NCBI GenBank assembly: GCA_900554835.1 | Contig: USJD01000065.1 | Span: 1 to 17,508, forward strand | Reading direction: 5' to 3' | Origin: an uncultured Prevotella sp. | Lineage (GTDB): Bacteria; Bacteroidota; Bacteroidia; Bacteroidales; Bacteroidaceae | Length of the DNA: 17,508 nucleotides | In this document: positions 1 through 6,404 of the stretch, piece after piece | Layout of the letters: each line of letters begins with the position of its first letter | How positions within the stretch are numbered: the first letter of the stretch is position 1 | Program-made: the position numbers and the translations under genes | The notes under the pieces: model-generated | Databases searched by the model: none | The model's input: only the letters and a program-made list of their open reading frames with translations | What the model was told of the DNA's origin: nothing

Positions 1-47
1 TCATTTAAGTTTTTTATTTTACTGGCTTATAATTCGAAAATTTTATA

Positions 48-55
48 TAAATTTG
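48..55 (+). promoter_or_regulatory. Possible -7 promoter element for the nitroreductase gene
   Basis: The sequence TAAATTTG fits the Bacteroidota -7 consensus TAnnTTTG and lies 66 bp before the ATG at 122. No good TTTG -33 box is seen 19-21 bp upstream, so this is a weak call. The rest of 1-121 is A/T-rich and shows nothing else recognisable. Confidence 0.4.
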
Positions 56-121
56 TACCATTATTCAAATAATGATGTTTTTCTCTAAAAGGAAGATACA
101 TTTATAAAAGAAAGATACGAT

Positions 122-634
122 ATGAAAAATATGTTAGCTTTGAGCCAGGAAAGATTTTCGGCTCGCAAATTTACTTCTGAGGCTGTGAGTCAGGAGGATT
201 TGGATTACATCATGGAGTGCGTGCGCATGGCACCATCGGCAGTCAACAAGCAGCCTTGGAAATGGCTCATCGTGCGCTCTGATGAGGCAAAGCAGAAACT
301 GCAGGAATGCTATGACAGAGAGTGGTTTCGCTCGGCACCTATGTATATCGTAGGCATGAGAAATGTGGAGGAAAACTGGGTGAGAAGATACGACGGAAAA
401 GCTCATGGCGACATCGATGTGGCTATCGCTACCGAACATCTCTGTCTGGCTGCCACTGAAAGAGGATTGGGCACTTGCTGGGTCTGCAATTATAACACCG
501 ACAAGATGAAGCAACTTTTCTCCCGTCCTGGCTTTGAGGCAGTCGTCATCATCCCAATCGGTCATATAGCCGAAGATTGTCCGCATGCTGCAAAGAAGCG
601 CAAGGATATGAGTGAAATCGTAGAGGAAATCTGA
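122..634 (+). CDS. Nitroreductase family protein (FMN-dependent oxidoreductase)
   Basis: The 170-residue protein has the build of a small nitroreductase-fold flavoenzyme. These are cytoplasmic FMN-binding homodimers that reduce nitro compounds, quinones or related substrates with NAD(P)H. Seen in the sequence: the N-terminal RFSARKF segment (residues 11-17), which in the family contacts the FMN phosphate; the PSAVNKQPWKW block (38-48), matching the SxxNxQPW FMN-site signature; a central helix with AATERGLGTCW (110-120); and a C-terminal IPIGHIAE followed by a basic KKRKD stretch, typical of family members. The length is at the short end of the usual 170-220. There is no signal peptide. The start is the ATG at 122, after an A-rich leader. 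The physiological substrate cannot be read from sequence. The next gene begins about 125-160 bp downstream on the same strand without an obvious terminator. Confidence 0.9.
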   Translation: MKNMLALSQERFSARKFTSEAVSQEDLDYIMECVRMAPSAVNKQPWKWLIVRSDEAKQKLQECYDREWFRSAPMYIVGMRNVEENWVRRYDGKAHGDIDVAIATEHLCLAATERGLGTCWVCNYNTDKMKQLFSRPGFEAVVIIPIGHIAEDCPHAAKKRKDMSEIVEEI

Positions 635-700
635 TTTCTTATCTGCTCACTTGCATCTTATTCTATTTTTTAATATATAGAAAAAAGTTTTATCTATTAT

Positions 701-755
701 TATAGAGTACCTATTATTTATAGAGTTTTACCTATATCATATAGAGTTTACCTAT
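701..755 (+). repeat. Three tandem dyad motifs (ATAGAGT...ACCTAT) before the fucosidase gene
   Basis: Three copies of TATAGAGT(TTT)ACCTAT occur at 701-714, 719-735 and 740-755, so successive copies start 18 and 21 bp apart. Within each copy the ends form an imperfect dyad (ATAGaGT against ACCTAT). A more diverged fourth copy may lie at 676-696. The spacing is close to two helical turns, which would suit a regulator-binding array, but the function is inferred. The whole 635-793 interval is A/T-rich and has no clear TAnnTTTG promoter. Confidence 0.55.
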
Positions 756-793
756 TATATATGGAGAAGGCTCCAATAAATAAAATCATTATT

Positions 794-2242
794 ATGGGAA
801 AGAAAATGAATCTGGAAACCAAGTCTTTTGCAGCTGCAATCTCATTCGCTCTCTGCTGCTCGTCTCTTTCGGCTACTGCTGCAAATACTGCATCTGCTGC
901 AAATACTGCTACTGCTGCATTTTCCGCTTCTGCTGCATCTTCCACTTCTGTAGCATTTTCTGAATCTTCTAAGAATGTGGAATTGTCTGCAGTTCTCCCT
1001 GCGCAGCATTATCAGCCTACCAAGGAAAACCTGCAGGCGCGACAGGAATTTCAGGACGACAAGTTCGGAATCTTCCTGCATTGGGGGTTGTACAGTATGC
1101 TGGCAACGGGCGAATGGACGATGACCAACAAGGACCTGAACTATAAGGAATATGCTAAGTTGGCTGGCGGCTTCTATCCGTCTAAGTTTGATGCTGCCAA
1201 ATGGGTGGCTGCCATCAAGGCTTCCGGAGCCAAATATATCTGTTTCACGACCCGTCATCACGAGGGCTTCTCCATGTTCAAAACCCAGTATTCTGATTAT
1301 AATATCGTGGATGCCACTCCTTTCAAGCGGGATATTCTCAAGGAGCTGGCGGATGAATGCCACAAGCAGGGCATCCGCCTACATCTCTACTATTCACACA
1401 TTGACTGGTATCGAGAGGATGCTCCGCAGGGAAGAACGGGCAGGGGAACCGGTCGCCCGAATCCGAAGGGTAACTGGCAGAGTTACTACCAGTTTATGAA
1501 CCACCAGCTTACCGAACTGCTGACTCATTATGGCAAGATAGGCGCTATATGGTTTGATGGCTGGTGGGATCAGGATATCAATCCCGATTTCAACTGGCAG
1601 CTGCCTGAACAATATGCGCTGATTCATCGGCTGCAACCCGCCTGTATGATAGGCAACAATCATCATCAGGTGCCTTTCGAGGGAGAGGATTTCCAGATGT
1701 TCGAGCGTGATCTTCCTGGCGAAAACAAGTCGGGCTTGTCGGGACAGGACATCAGTAAACTGCCGCTGGAAACCTGCGAAACCATGAACGGGATGTGGGG
1801 ATATAAGATAACCGATCAGGACTATAAATCCACCAAAAACCTGATTCATTATCTGGTGAAGTCGGCGGGCAAGAATGCCAATCTTCTGATGAATATCGGT
1901 CCTCAGCCTGATGGTGAACTGCCTGCTGTGGCCTTGGAGCGCCTGGCGGAAATGGGCGAGTGGATGAAAACATACGGCGAAACGATATATGGTACGAGAG
2001 CGGGCATCGTGGCTCCTCACGACTGGGGCGTTACCACCCAGAAGGGCAATCGACTCTTTGTGCATGTGCTGAAACTTCAGGACCAGTCGCTCTTCCTGCC
2101 TGTGGGCAACAGGAAGGTGAAGAAGGTATTCGACTTTGTGAGCAAAAAAACGCTCAAGATGCAGAAATGTAATGGTGGTATCATCCTCGACTTAGGCGCC
2201 ATTCCTACTGAAATCGACAAGGTCGTGGAAATCCAACTGTAA
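794..2242 (+). CDS. Exported alpha-L-fucosidase, glycoside hydrolase family 29
   Basis: This is a GH29 retaining alpha-L-fucosidase, which cleaves terminal fucose from glycans. Seen: the N-terminal GH29 start FGIFLHWGLYS, the FTTRHHEGFSMF block, the IWFDGWWD motif whose Asp (residue 255 from this start) is the expected catalytic nucleophile, and PLETCETMNGMWGY, the family's W-G-Y region. A short beta-rich C-terminal part follows the barrel, and total length (482 aa) is normal. The N-terminus is a signal peptide (GKK, then AAAISFALCCSSLSATA), with likely cleavage near ATA-AN, so the enzyme should act in the periplasm or at the cell surface. I chose ATG 794 because it supplies a basic n-region. 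ATG 761 (493 aa) and ATG 806 are alternatives. Directly after the signal peptide comes an unusual Ala/Ser/Thr-rich tract. The acid/base residue and GH29 subfamily were not assigned. Confidence 0.92.
   Translation: MGKKMNLETKSFAAAISFALCCSSLSATAANTASAANTATAAFSASAASSTSVAFSESSKNVELSAVLPAQHYQPTKENLQARQEFQDDKFGIFLHWGLYSMLATGEWTMTNKDLNYKEYAKLAGGFYPSKFDAAKWVAAIKASGAKYICFTTRHHEGFSMFKTQYSDYNIVDATPFKRDILKELADECHKQGIRLHLYYSHIDWYREDAPQGRTGRGTGRPNPKGNWQSYYQFMNHQLTELLTHYGKIGAIWFDGWWDQDINPDFNWQLPEQYALIHRLQPACMIGNNHHQVPFEGEDFQMFERDLPGENKSGLSGQDISKLPLETCETMNGMWGYKITDQDYKSTKNLIHYLVKSAGKNANLLMNIGPQPDGELPAVALERLAEMGEWMKTYGETIYGTRAGIVAPHDWGVTTQKGNRLFVHVLKLQDQSLFLPVGNRKVKKVFDFVSKKTLKMQKCNGGIILDLGAIPTEIDKVVEIQL
876..933 (+). 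repeat. Degenerate 18-bp repeat encoding an Ala/Ser/Thr linker
   Basis: The 16-nt string CTGCTGCAAATACTGC occurs at 876-891 and again at 894-909, an 18-bp period. It is followed by degenerate units built on GCTGCA and TCTGCTGCA. The repeats encode a low-complexity Ala/Ser/Thr/Asn stretch between the fucosidase signal peptide and its catalytic domain. Such a tract could expand or contract by slippage in units of six codons without breaking the frame. Confidence 0.7.
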
Positions 2243-2266
2243 TATGTCACTTCTGTCATGTTGCGC

Positions 2267-2287
2267 CTATATATATAATAAGGTGTA
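2267..2287 (+). repeat. 21-bp intergenic element, copy 1
   Basis: This 21-bp string (an alternating TA tract followed by ATAAGGTGTA) is identical, base for base, to 9866-9886. It lies 24 bp after the fucosidase stop and 34 bp before the ATG of the PAP2 gene. The other copy sits at a similar distance (39 bp) before its gene. It may be a promoter or 5'-UTR element, but it does not match TAnnTTTG. Confidence 0.6.
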
Positions 2288-2321
2288 GCGATGATGGGAT
2301 AAGACAGAATCAATATAAGTT

Positions 2322-3017
2322 ATGAAAAAATTGAGAGATTATCTGATAGTAGCTTGTCTGCTGCTATCGTCAACTGCGTTTTCTCAGACTCCAAGCGCAG
2401 CTGATGTTCCAGCGAGTCATTATAAAACGTATCATGGTGACGGCATAGACAACGTGCTGCAGTATGTGCCCATGGCTTCGGTCTTCGGACTGAAACTGCT
2501 GGGTGTAGAGGCGGAGAGTTCCTGGAAGCGCCGACTGACGGTTTCGGTCGTGTCTTTCGGACTGAATGCCGGAGTCACCTATGGTCTGAAACATACCATT
2601 CATAAGATGCGCCCCGATGGAACCGACAATCGTTCTTTTCCATCTGGACATACCTCTATTGCCTTCTGTGGAGCCACCAATCTGATGCACGAATATCACA
2701 AGGTTTCTCCCTGGATAGGTGTGGCTGGTTATGCATTAGCTACGGGCGTGGCGGTAGATAGAATCCGCCGCAACCGCCATCATTGGGGAGATGTCGTGGC
2801 CGGTGCAGCCATCGGAGTAGCTTCGGCAGAGGCGGGTTATCTGATCGGTGATCTGATTCTGGGCAAAAAGAAGAAAAAAGATGCGGAAAGCCAGAATCAT
2901 CTAAATTCAGAAACAGATAAAGAAGGTCCTATCAGCGGAAAAAGCACGACTGATAAGTTTGATAATATCAGCCTTTCTGTTTCTCCCGTAGGTTTGGCTT
3001 TCGCTATGAAATTATAA
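2322..3017 (+). CDS. Exported PAP2-family phosphatase (phosphatidic acid phosphatase/haloperoxidase superfamily)
   Basis: The 231-residue protein carries the three PAP2 active-site motifs. These are K90-x6-R97-P98 (KHTIHKMRP), P107-S-G-H110 (PSGHTSIAF), and a third motif D146-R ... H154-x2-D157 (DRIRRNRHHWGDVVAG), where the usual Ser of SRxxxxxH is Asp. In this superfamily the PSGH histidine and the motif-3 histidine carry out phosphoester hydrolysis, often on lipid phosphates such as undecaprenyl diphosphate or phosphatidate. The substrate here is unknown. A signal peptide covers residues 1-21 (MKKLRDYLIVACLLLSSTAFS), and hydrophobic segments around residues 50-90 and 130-180 suggest membrane association. 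The tail from about 182 is a Lys-rich, then polar, low-complexity stretch. It follows the fucosidase gene by 79 bp and precedes the S9 peptidase gene closely, so co-transcription is likely. Confidence 0.88.
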   Translation: MKKLRDYLIVACLLLSSTAFSQTPSAADVPASHYKTYHGDGIDNVLQYVPMASVFGLKLLGVEAESSWKRRLTVSVVSFGLNAGVTYGLKHTIHKMRPDGTDNRSFPSGHTSIAFCGATNLMHEYHKVSPWIGVAGYALATGVAVDRIRRNRHHWGDVVAGAAIGVASAEAGYLIGDLILGKKKKKDAESQNHLNSETDKEGPISGKSTTDKFDNISLSVSPVGLAFAMKL

Positions 3018-3068
3018 GGAGTCATATTGATAATCAAGATTAAGAAATCGAATATAAAAAAGAAAACG

Positions 3069-5654
3069 ATGATAGATAAACATCATTTTATAAGCAAGAA
3101 AGGCGTGATGGCACTCACTTTCAGTGCCGCCTTGTGTGCCTCTATGACAGCTCAGGCTGAAACTATCGAGGTGAAGAAGTTCAAGTATGCAGGTCCATTT
3201 CCTGTCAGTCTGCCTTGGATGGCTGACAGCGTAGATATTAAGGGAGAAAAGTTTGCGATGGAAAAACTGTTGGATTCCCCGCTGTCGTTTGCTTCCTTCA
3301 ATCAGGGGAAAGAGGTTTCTTCTTTATCTTCCGGAATAACTCAGAATGCCCTGAATTTAGCTTCTTTCAGCCTCTCTAATGAGCGCCGGATGAAAGTGAT
3401 GATTTCTGTGGAGGGTGTCAGCGAGTATCGACTTTTTGTGGATGGAGAGCCTTTGAAGGGAAATGGAAACCAGTTTGAGACGGTTCTCTTGCCTTCTTCT
3501 CATCAGGTAGTAATCAAATATCTGGCTGCAAATGATGATGCAAAGGTTCTGGTAAAAACCGGAAATGATCTGACTGCTAAGTCTTCTGAATATTCTCTGA
3601 AAATTGATGTTCCATCAGCTTCTTCCAAGCGAGCATACAATATTTATGATGTGATCTGTGCGCCTAACTATTCAAGTGTATCGCTTTCTCCGAATGGAAA
3701 ATTCGTGATTGTGCGCAAAACCTGGGTGGACCGTCAGGGCAATAACCACAGTATCAATGAGGTGAGGAATTATCAGACTGGCAAGGTGCTTGCTTCTTTC
3801 CAGGAAAACGTGAAGTGGATGCCTCGCAGCAATAAAATGTATTTCGTACAGAAATCCAATGAAAGCGCTATTGAGGCAAATGGGAATGCTACTTCTGGGG
3901 CAGCACTCTCTTATGAAACCGAAAACTCCTGTCAACAATTAGTGACTATCAATCCGCTGACGATGGAGCGTGAGGTTTTGGCAACTCATATTCCGGAAGG
4001 CTACTTCCAGTTTACTCCCGACGAGAAATCGCTGATCTATACGGTCACTACCGAGGGCAGAAAGAAAGATGCACGGGTTTATGACATCAAGGAACCGGAC
4101 GACCGTCAACCGGGCTGGCGTAATCGCTCCAATCTCGCAAAATATGATTTGGCATCCGGTATTTTCCAGCCTATCACCTTCGGTTATCACAACATCTATC
4201 TCAATGATATTTCTGCCGATTCTCGCTATCTGCTTATCGGCAAGAGTGAGGACCGTCTCACCAAGCGACCAACTACTCTGACCTCGCTCTACAAACTGGA
4301 TCTCCAAACCCTTCAGGCTGAAACCTTGGTGGATAAGGGCGAGTTTATCAATAGCGCCCTGTTCTCTCCAGACGGCAAGTCGATTCTCGTAAGCGCTTCT
4401 CCTGAAGCTTTCGACGGTATCGGCAAGAATGTGGAGGAAGGTCAGATTCCGAGCATGGTGGATACCCAACTTTATCTGCTGTCTGCCACGGCAAAGGATG
4501 CTCAGCAGGTGCGTCCGCTCACCAAGAATTTCAATCCGAATGTACTGGATGTCGCCTGGAGCAAGGTGGACGGGAATATCTATTTCACGGCGGAAGACAA
4601 GGACTGCGTGCATCTTTTCCAACTGAATCCGAAGACCGGAAAATTTGCCCTCTTGAAGTCGCCTGAAGAGTATATCAAGTCCTTCTCCTTAGCATCTTCT
4701 GCTGCCGAAATGGCTTTCTCTGGACAGAGTGCATTCAATGCCGACCGCCTCTACAGGATGAATACAAAAGCACAGAAATCACAGGTGATAGACGACCTGA
4801 GTGCCCGCGAACTGAAAGATATCCAGCTGGGCGAATGCAAGGCGTGGAATTATGTGAATGCAAAGGGCGACACCATTTGCTGCCGCTATTATCTGCCGCC
4901 ACATTTTGATGCAGCCAAGAAATATCCGATGGTAGTCAACTATTATGGAGGTTGCAGTCCTACGAGTCGTATGTTTCAGAGCCGCTATCCTCATCATGTC
5001 TATGCAGCTATGGGATATGTGGTGCTGGTGGTCAATCCAAGTGGAGCAACCGGTTTCGGACAGAAGTTCTCTGCCCACCACGTAGATACGGCTGGTGAGG
5101 GAGTGGCTGAAGACATCATAGCCAGCACCCAGGCTTTCTGTGATGAACATGGTTTTGTGAACAGGAAGAAGATAGGATGTATCGGAGCCAGCTATGGCGG
5201 TTTTATGACCCAGTATCTTCAGACCAAGACGGATCTCTTTGCTGCTGCGATTTCTCATGCCGGTATCAGCGATCATACCAGTTATTGGGGCGAAGGCTAT
5301 TGGGGATATTCCTACAGTCAGGTATCTATGGCCAATGAATATCCTTGGACCAACAAGCATCTCTTTGTAGATCAGAGTCCTCTTTATCGTGCCGACAAGA
5401 TACATACGCCATTGCTTTTCCTGCATGGTACTGCTGATAACAACGTGCCGGTAGGAGAGAGCATCCAACTCTATACTGCGCTGAAAGTCTTAGGCCGACC
5501 TACGGCTATGGTACTGGTAGATGGTCAGGATCATCATATCATCGACTACGAAAAGCGTATCAAATGGCAGAATACCATCTTTGCCTGGTTCGCCAAGTGG
5601 CTTCAGAATGATGACAGTTGGTGGAATGAAATGTATGGAAACGAAAAAATGTAA
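3069..5654 (+). CDS. Exported S9-family (prolyl oligopeptidase/DPP-like) serine peptidase
   Basis: This 861-residue protein has a signal peptide (basic start, hydrophobic MALTFSAALCASMTA, cleavage likely at AQA-E) and an N-terminal beta-rich domain (to about residue 155, containing AGPFPVSLPW). A beta-propeller-like region of SLSPNGKF/FTPDEKS-type repeats follows, and then the C-terminal alpha/beta-hydrolase domain. The catalytic triad is visible: Ser708 in GASYGGF, Asp790 in HGTADNNVP and His822 or 823 in DGQDHH. S9 peptidases of this type cut short peptides, often after proline or with dipeptide release; the exact specificity cannot be told. It probably acts in the periplasm. A TTG at 3027 with AAGGAG six bases upstream would add 14 Lys-rich residues (875 aa). 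I prefer ATG 3069 because it gives a normal signal-peptide n-region. The stop codon is inside the terminator stem. Confidence 0.9.
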   Translation: MIDKHHFISKKGVMALTFSAALCASMTAQAETIEVKKFKYAGPFPVSLPWMADSVDIKGEKFAMEKLLDSPLSFASFNQGKEVSSLSSGITQNALNLASFSLSNERRMKVMISVEGVSEYRLFVDGEPLKGNGNQFETVLLPSSHQVVIKYLAANDDAKVLVKTGNDLTAKSSEYSLKIDVPSASSKRAYNIYDVICAPNYSSVSLSPNGKFVIVRKTWVDRQGNNHSINEVRNYQTGKVLASFQENVKWMPRSNKMYFVQKSNESAIEANGNATSGAALSYETENSCQQLVTINPLTMEREVLATHIPEGYFQFTPDEKSLIYTVTTEGRKKDARVYDIKEPDDRQPGWRNRSNLAKYDLASGIFQPITFGYHNIYLNDISADSRYLLIGKSEDRLTKRPTTLTSLYKLDLQTLQAETLVDKGEFINSALFSPDGKSILVSASPEAFDGIGKNVEEGQIPSMVDTQLYLLSATAKDAQQVRPLTKNFNPNVLDVAWSKVDGNIYFTAEDKDCVHLFQLNPKTGKFALLKSPEEYIKSFSLASSAAEMAFSGQSAFNADRLYRMNTKAQKSQVIDDLSARELKDIQLGECKAWNYVNAKGDTICCRYYLPPHFDAAKKYPMVVNYYGGCSPTSRMFQSRYPHHVYAAMGYVVLVVNPSGATGFGQKFSAHHVDTAGEGVAEDIIASTQAFCDEHGFVNRKKIGCIGASYGGFMTQYLQTKTDLFAAAISHAGISDHTSYWGEGYWGYSYSQVSMANEYPWTNKHLFVDQSPLYRADKIHTPLLFLHGTADNNVPVGESIQLYTALKVLGRPTAMVLVDGQDHHIIDYEKRIKWQNTIFAWFAKWLQNDDSWWNEMYGNEKM

Positions 5655-5680
5655 GTCTGAAAAGACTTACATTTTTTTTT
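5643..5680. terminator. Bidirectional intrinsic terminator between convergent genes
   Basis: A perfect 10-bp stem, ATGTAAGTCT (5649-5658) with AGACTTACAT (5663-5672), is closed by a GAAA tetraloop. Runs of A before it and T after it give a U-tract on both strands. It can end the S9 peptidase transcript on plus and the lolA-like transcript on minus. The stem includes the peptidase stop codon (5652-5654). Confidence 0.9.
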
Positions 5681-5686
5681 GTTGCT

Positions 5687-6289
5687 TTATCTCAAATCTA
5701 CGATTTCTGCTTTAGGGAAATCTTTGCTGTTGAAGACGAAAGTGCTGTTAGATACATTCTTTGCTCTGAAATTGCTCACCTTGATCGTGCTCCAGGAACT
5801 GCCCTGTCTCATTTTGATGACAGAAGGAACGTAGGTTTTCTTGTTGATGGTGATAATCAATTCCTGCACCGTACGCTTCTTGTTCTGAGCCGTCAGATGA
5901 ACCTCATAGTTGCTGCCCGCATTTTTCAGGCTGGAATTATAACCGGTCTTATATATATTGATAAATGTATAAGGGTTCATTGACATCTGCTGCGCCTGCG
6001 TAGGATTGCTGACATTTACCTCGTTGGTATTTTTCATATAAGTCCACTGGGTCTTACCATTATACCATACGGTAGCCTGCGGAGTGTGGGCATTAAACTT
6101 GTTGCCCTTGATGGCGATGGTGCCGGAAGTGGAACCGTATTTGGTACTTGACAGGCTGAAATTGGCGCTGGCGCCACCTTTGTTGCCTATGATTTTGGCA
6201 GTCTTATCTAAAACCTGCTGGGCTGTCTGTGCGAATGTTCCAAGACTCATCAGAGTCATGAAAGCAAATAAAATCATTTTCTTCATCAT
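5687..6289 (-). CDS. LolA-like periplasmic lipoprotein-carrier family protein
   Basis: The 200-residue protein has a clear signal peptide (MMKKMILFAFMTLMSLGTFA, then QTAQQVLDK) followed by a beta-rich domain. The QVLDKTAKIIGNKGGASANFSLSS opening, the phrase WYNGKTQWTYMKNTNEVNVSNPT and a C-terminal SNFRAKNVSNSTFVFNSKDFPKAEIVDLR match the LolA/LolB-like fold. LolA chaperones lipoproteins across the periplasm to the outer membrane; family members in Bacteroidota may do this or a related task. The gene lies 115 bp downstream of ftsK on the same strand, an order I know from other Bacteroidota. The open frame extends upstream to an ATG at 6343, but that codon lies before the -7 element at 6332-6339, so the start is ATG 6289 (or the adjacent 6286). 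An in-frame ATG at 6319 is also possible, though very close to the predicted transcript start. Confidence 0.82.
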   Translation of the reverse strand: MMKKMILFAFMTLMSLGTFAQTAQQVLDKTAKIIGNKGGASANFSLSSTKYGSTSGTIAIKGNKFNAHTPQATVWYNGKTQWTYMKNTNEVNVSNPTQAQQMSMNPYTFINIYKTGYNSSLKNAGSNYEVHLTAQNKKRTVQELIITINKKTYVPSVIKMRQGSSWSTIKVSNFRAKNVSNSTFVFNSKDFPKAEIVDLR

Positions 6290-6302
6290 TCTTTCTTTAT
6301 AA

Positions 6303-6352
6303 ATTAAAAAACTTTTCATGTTACTTAGATGCAAAGGTAACATGAAAAGTTT
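6303..6352 (-). terminator. 16-bp perfect inverted repeat with T-run after ftsK (terminator-like)
   Basis: The arms at 6337-6352 and 6309-6324 are exact reverse complements (16 bp), separated by a 12-nt loop. On the minus strand, reading away from ftsK, the second arm runs into six Ts and then AATTT, as in an intrinsic terminator. The stem is A/T-rich, so termination may be partial. The loop contains most of a promoter -7 element, which also allows a reading as an operator. Confidence 0.65.
6331..6339 (-). promoter_or_regulatory. -7 promoter element TACCTTTGC for the lolA-like gene
   Basis: On the minus strand TACCTTTGC matches the Bacteroidota -7 consensus TAnnTTTG. It begins in the last bases of the upstream hairpin arm and continues into the loop. 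The transcript would start near 6325 and give a 5' leader of about 36 nt to ATG 6289. No TTTG -33 box was found at the expected distance. Confidence 0.6.
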
Positions 6353-6404
6353 AATTAATATCTATTCTTTAAGAATTCTTAGTTTCTTTAAGCCTCGTTT
6401 AATC

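Noticed and set aside
6290..6343. 18-residue N-terminal extension of the lolA-like protein (start at 6343)
   Set aside because: The ATG lies upstream of the -7 element at 6332-6339, so a transcript from that promoter would not contain it. The extension would also bury the signal peptide.
6309..6352. Inverted repeats flanking a promoter as a possible phase-variable (invertible) switch
   Set aside because: Bacteroidota invertible promoters are roughly 100-300 bp between repeats. Here the arms enclose only 12 bp, too short for recombinase inversion, and no invertase gene is nearby.
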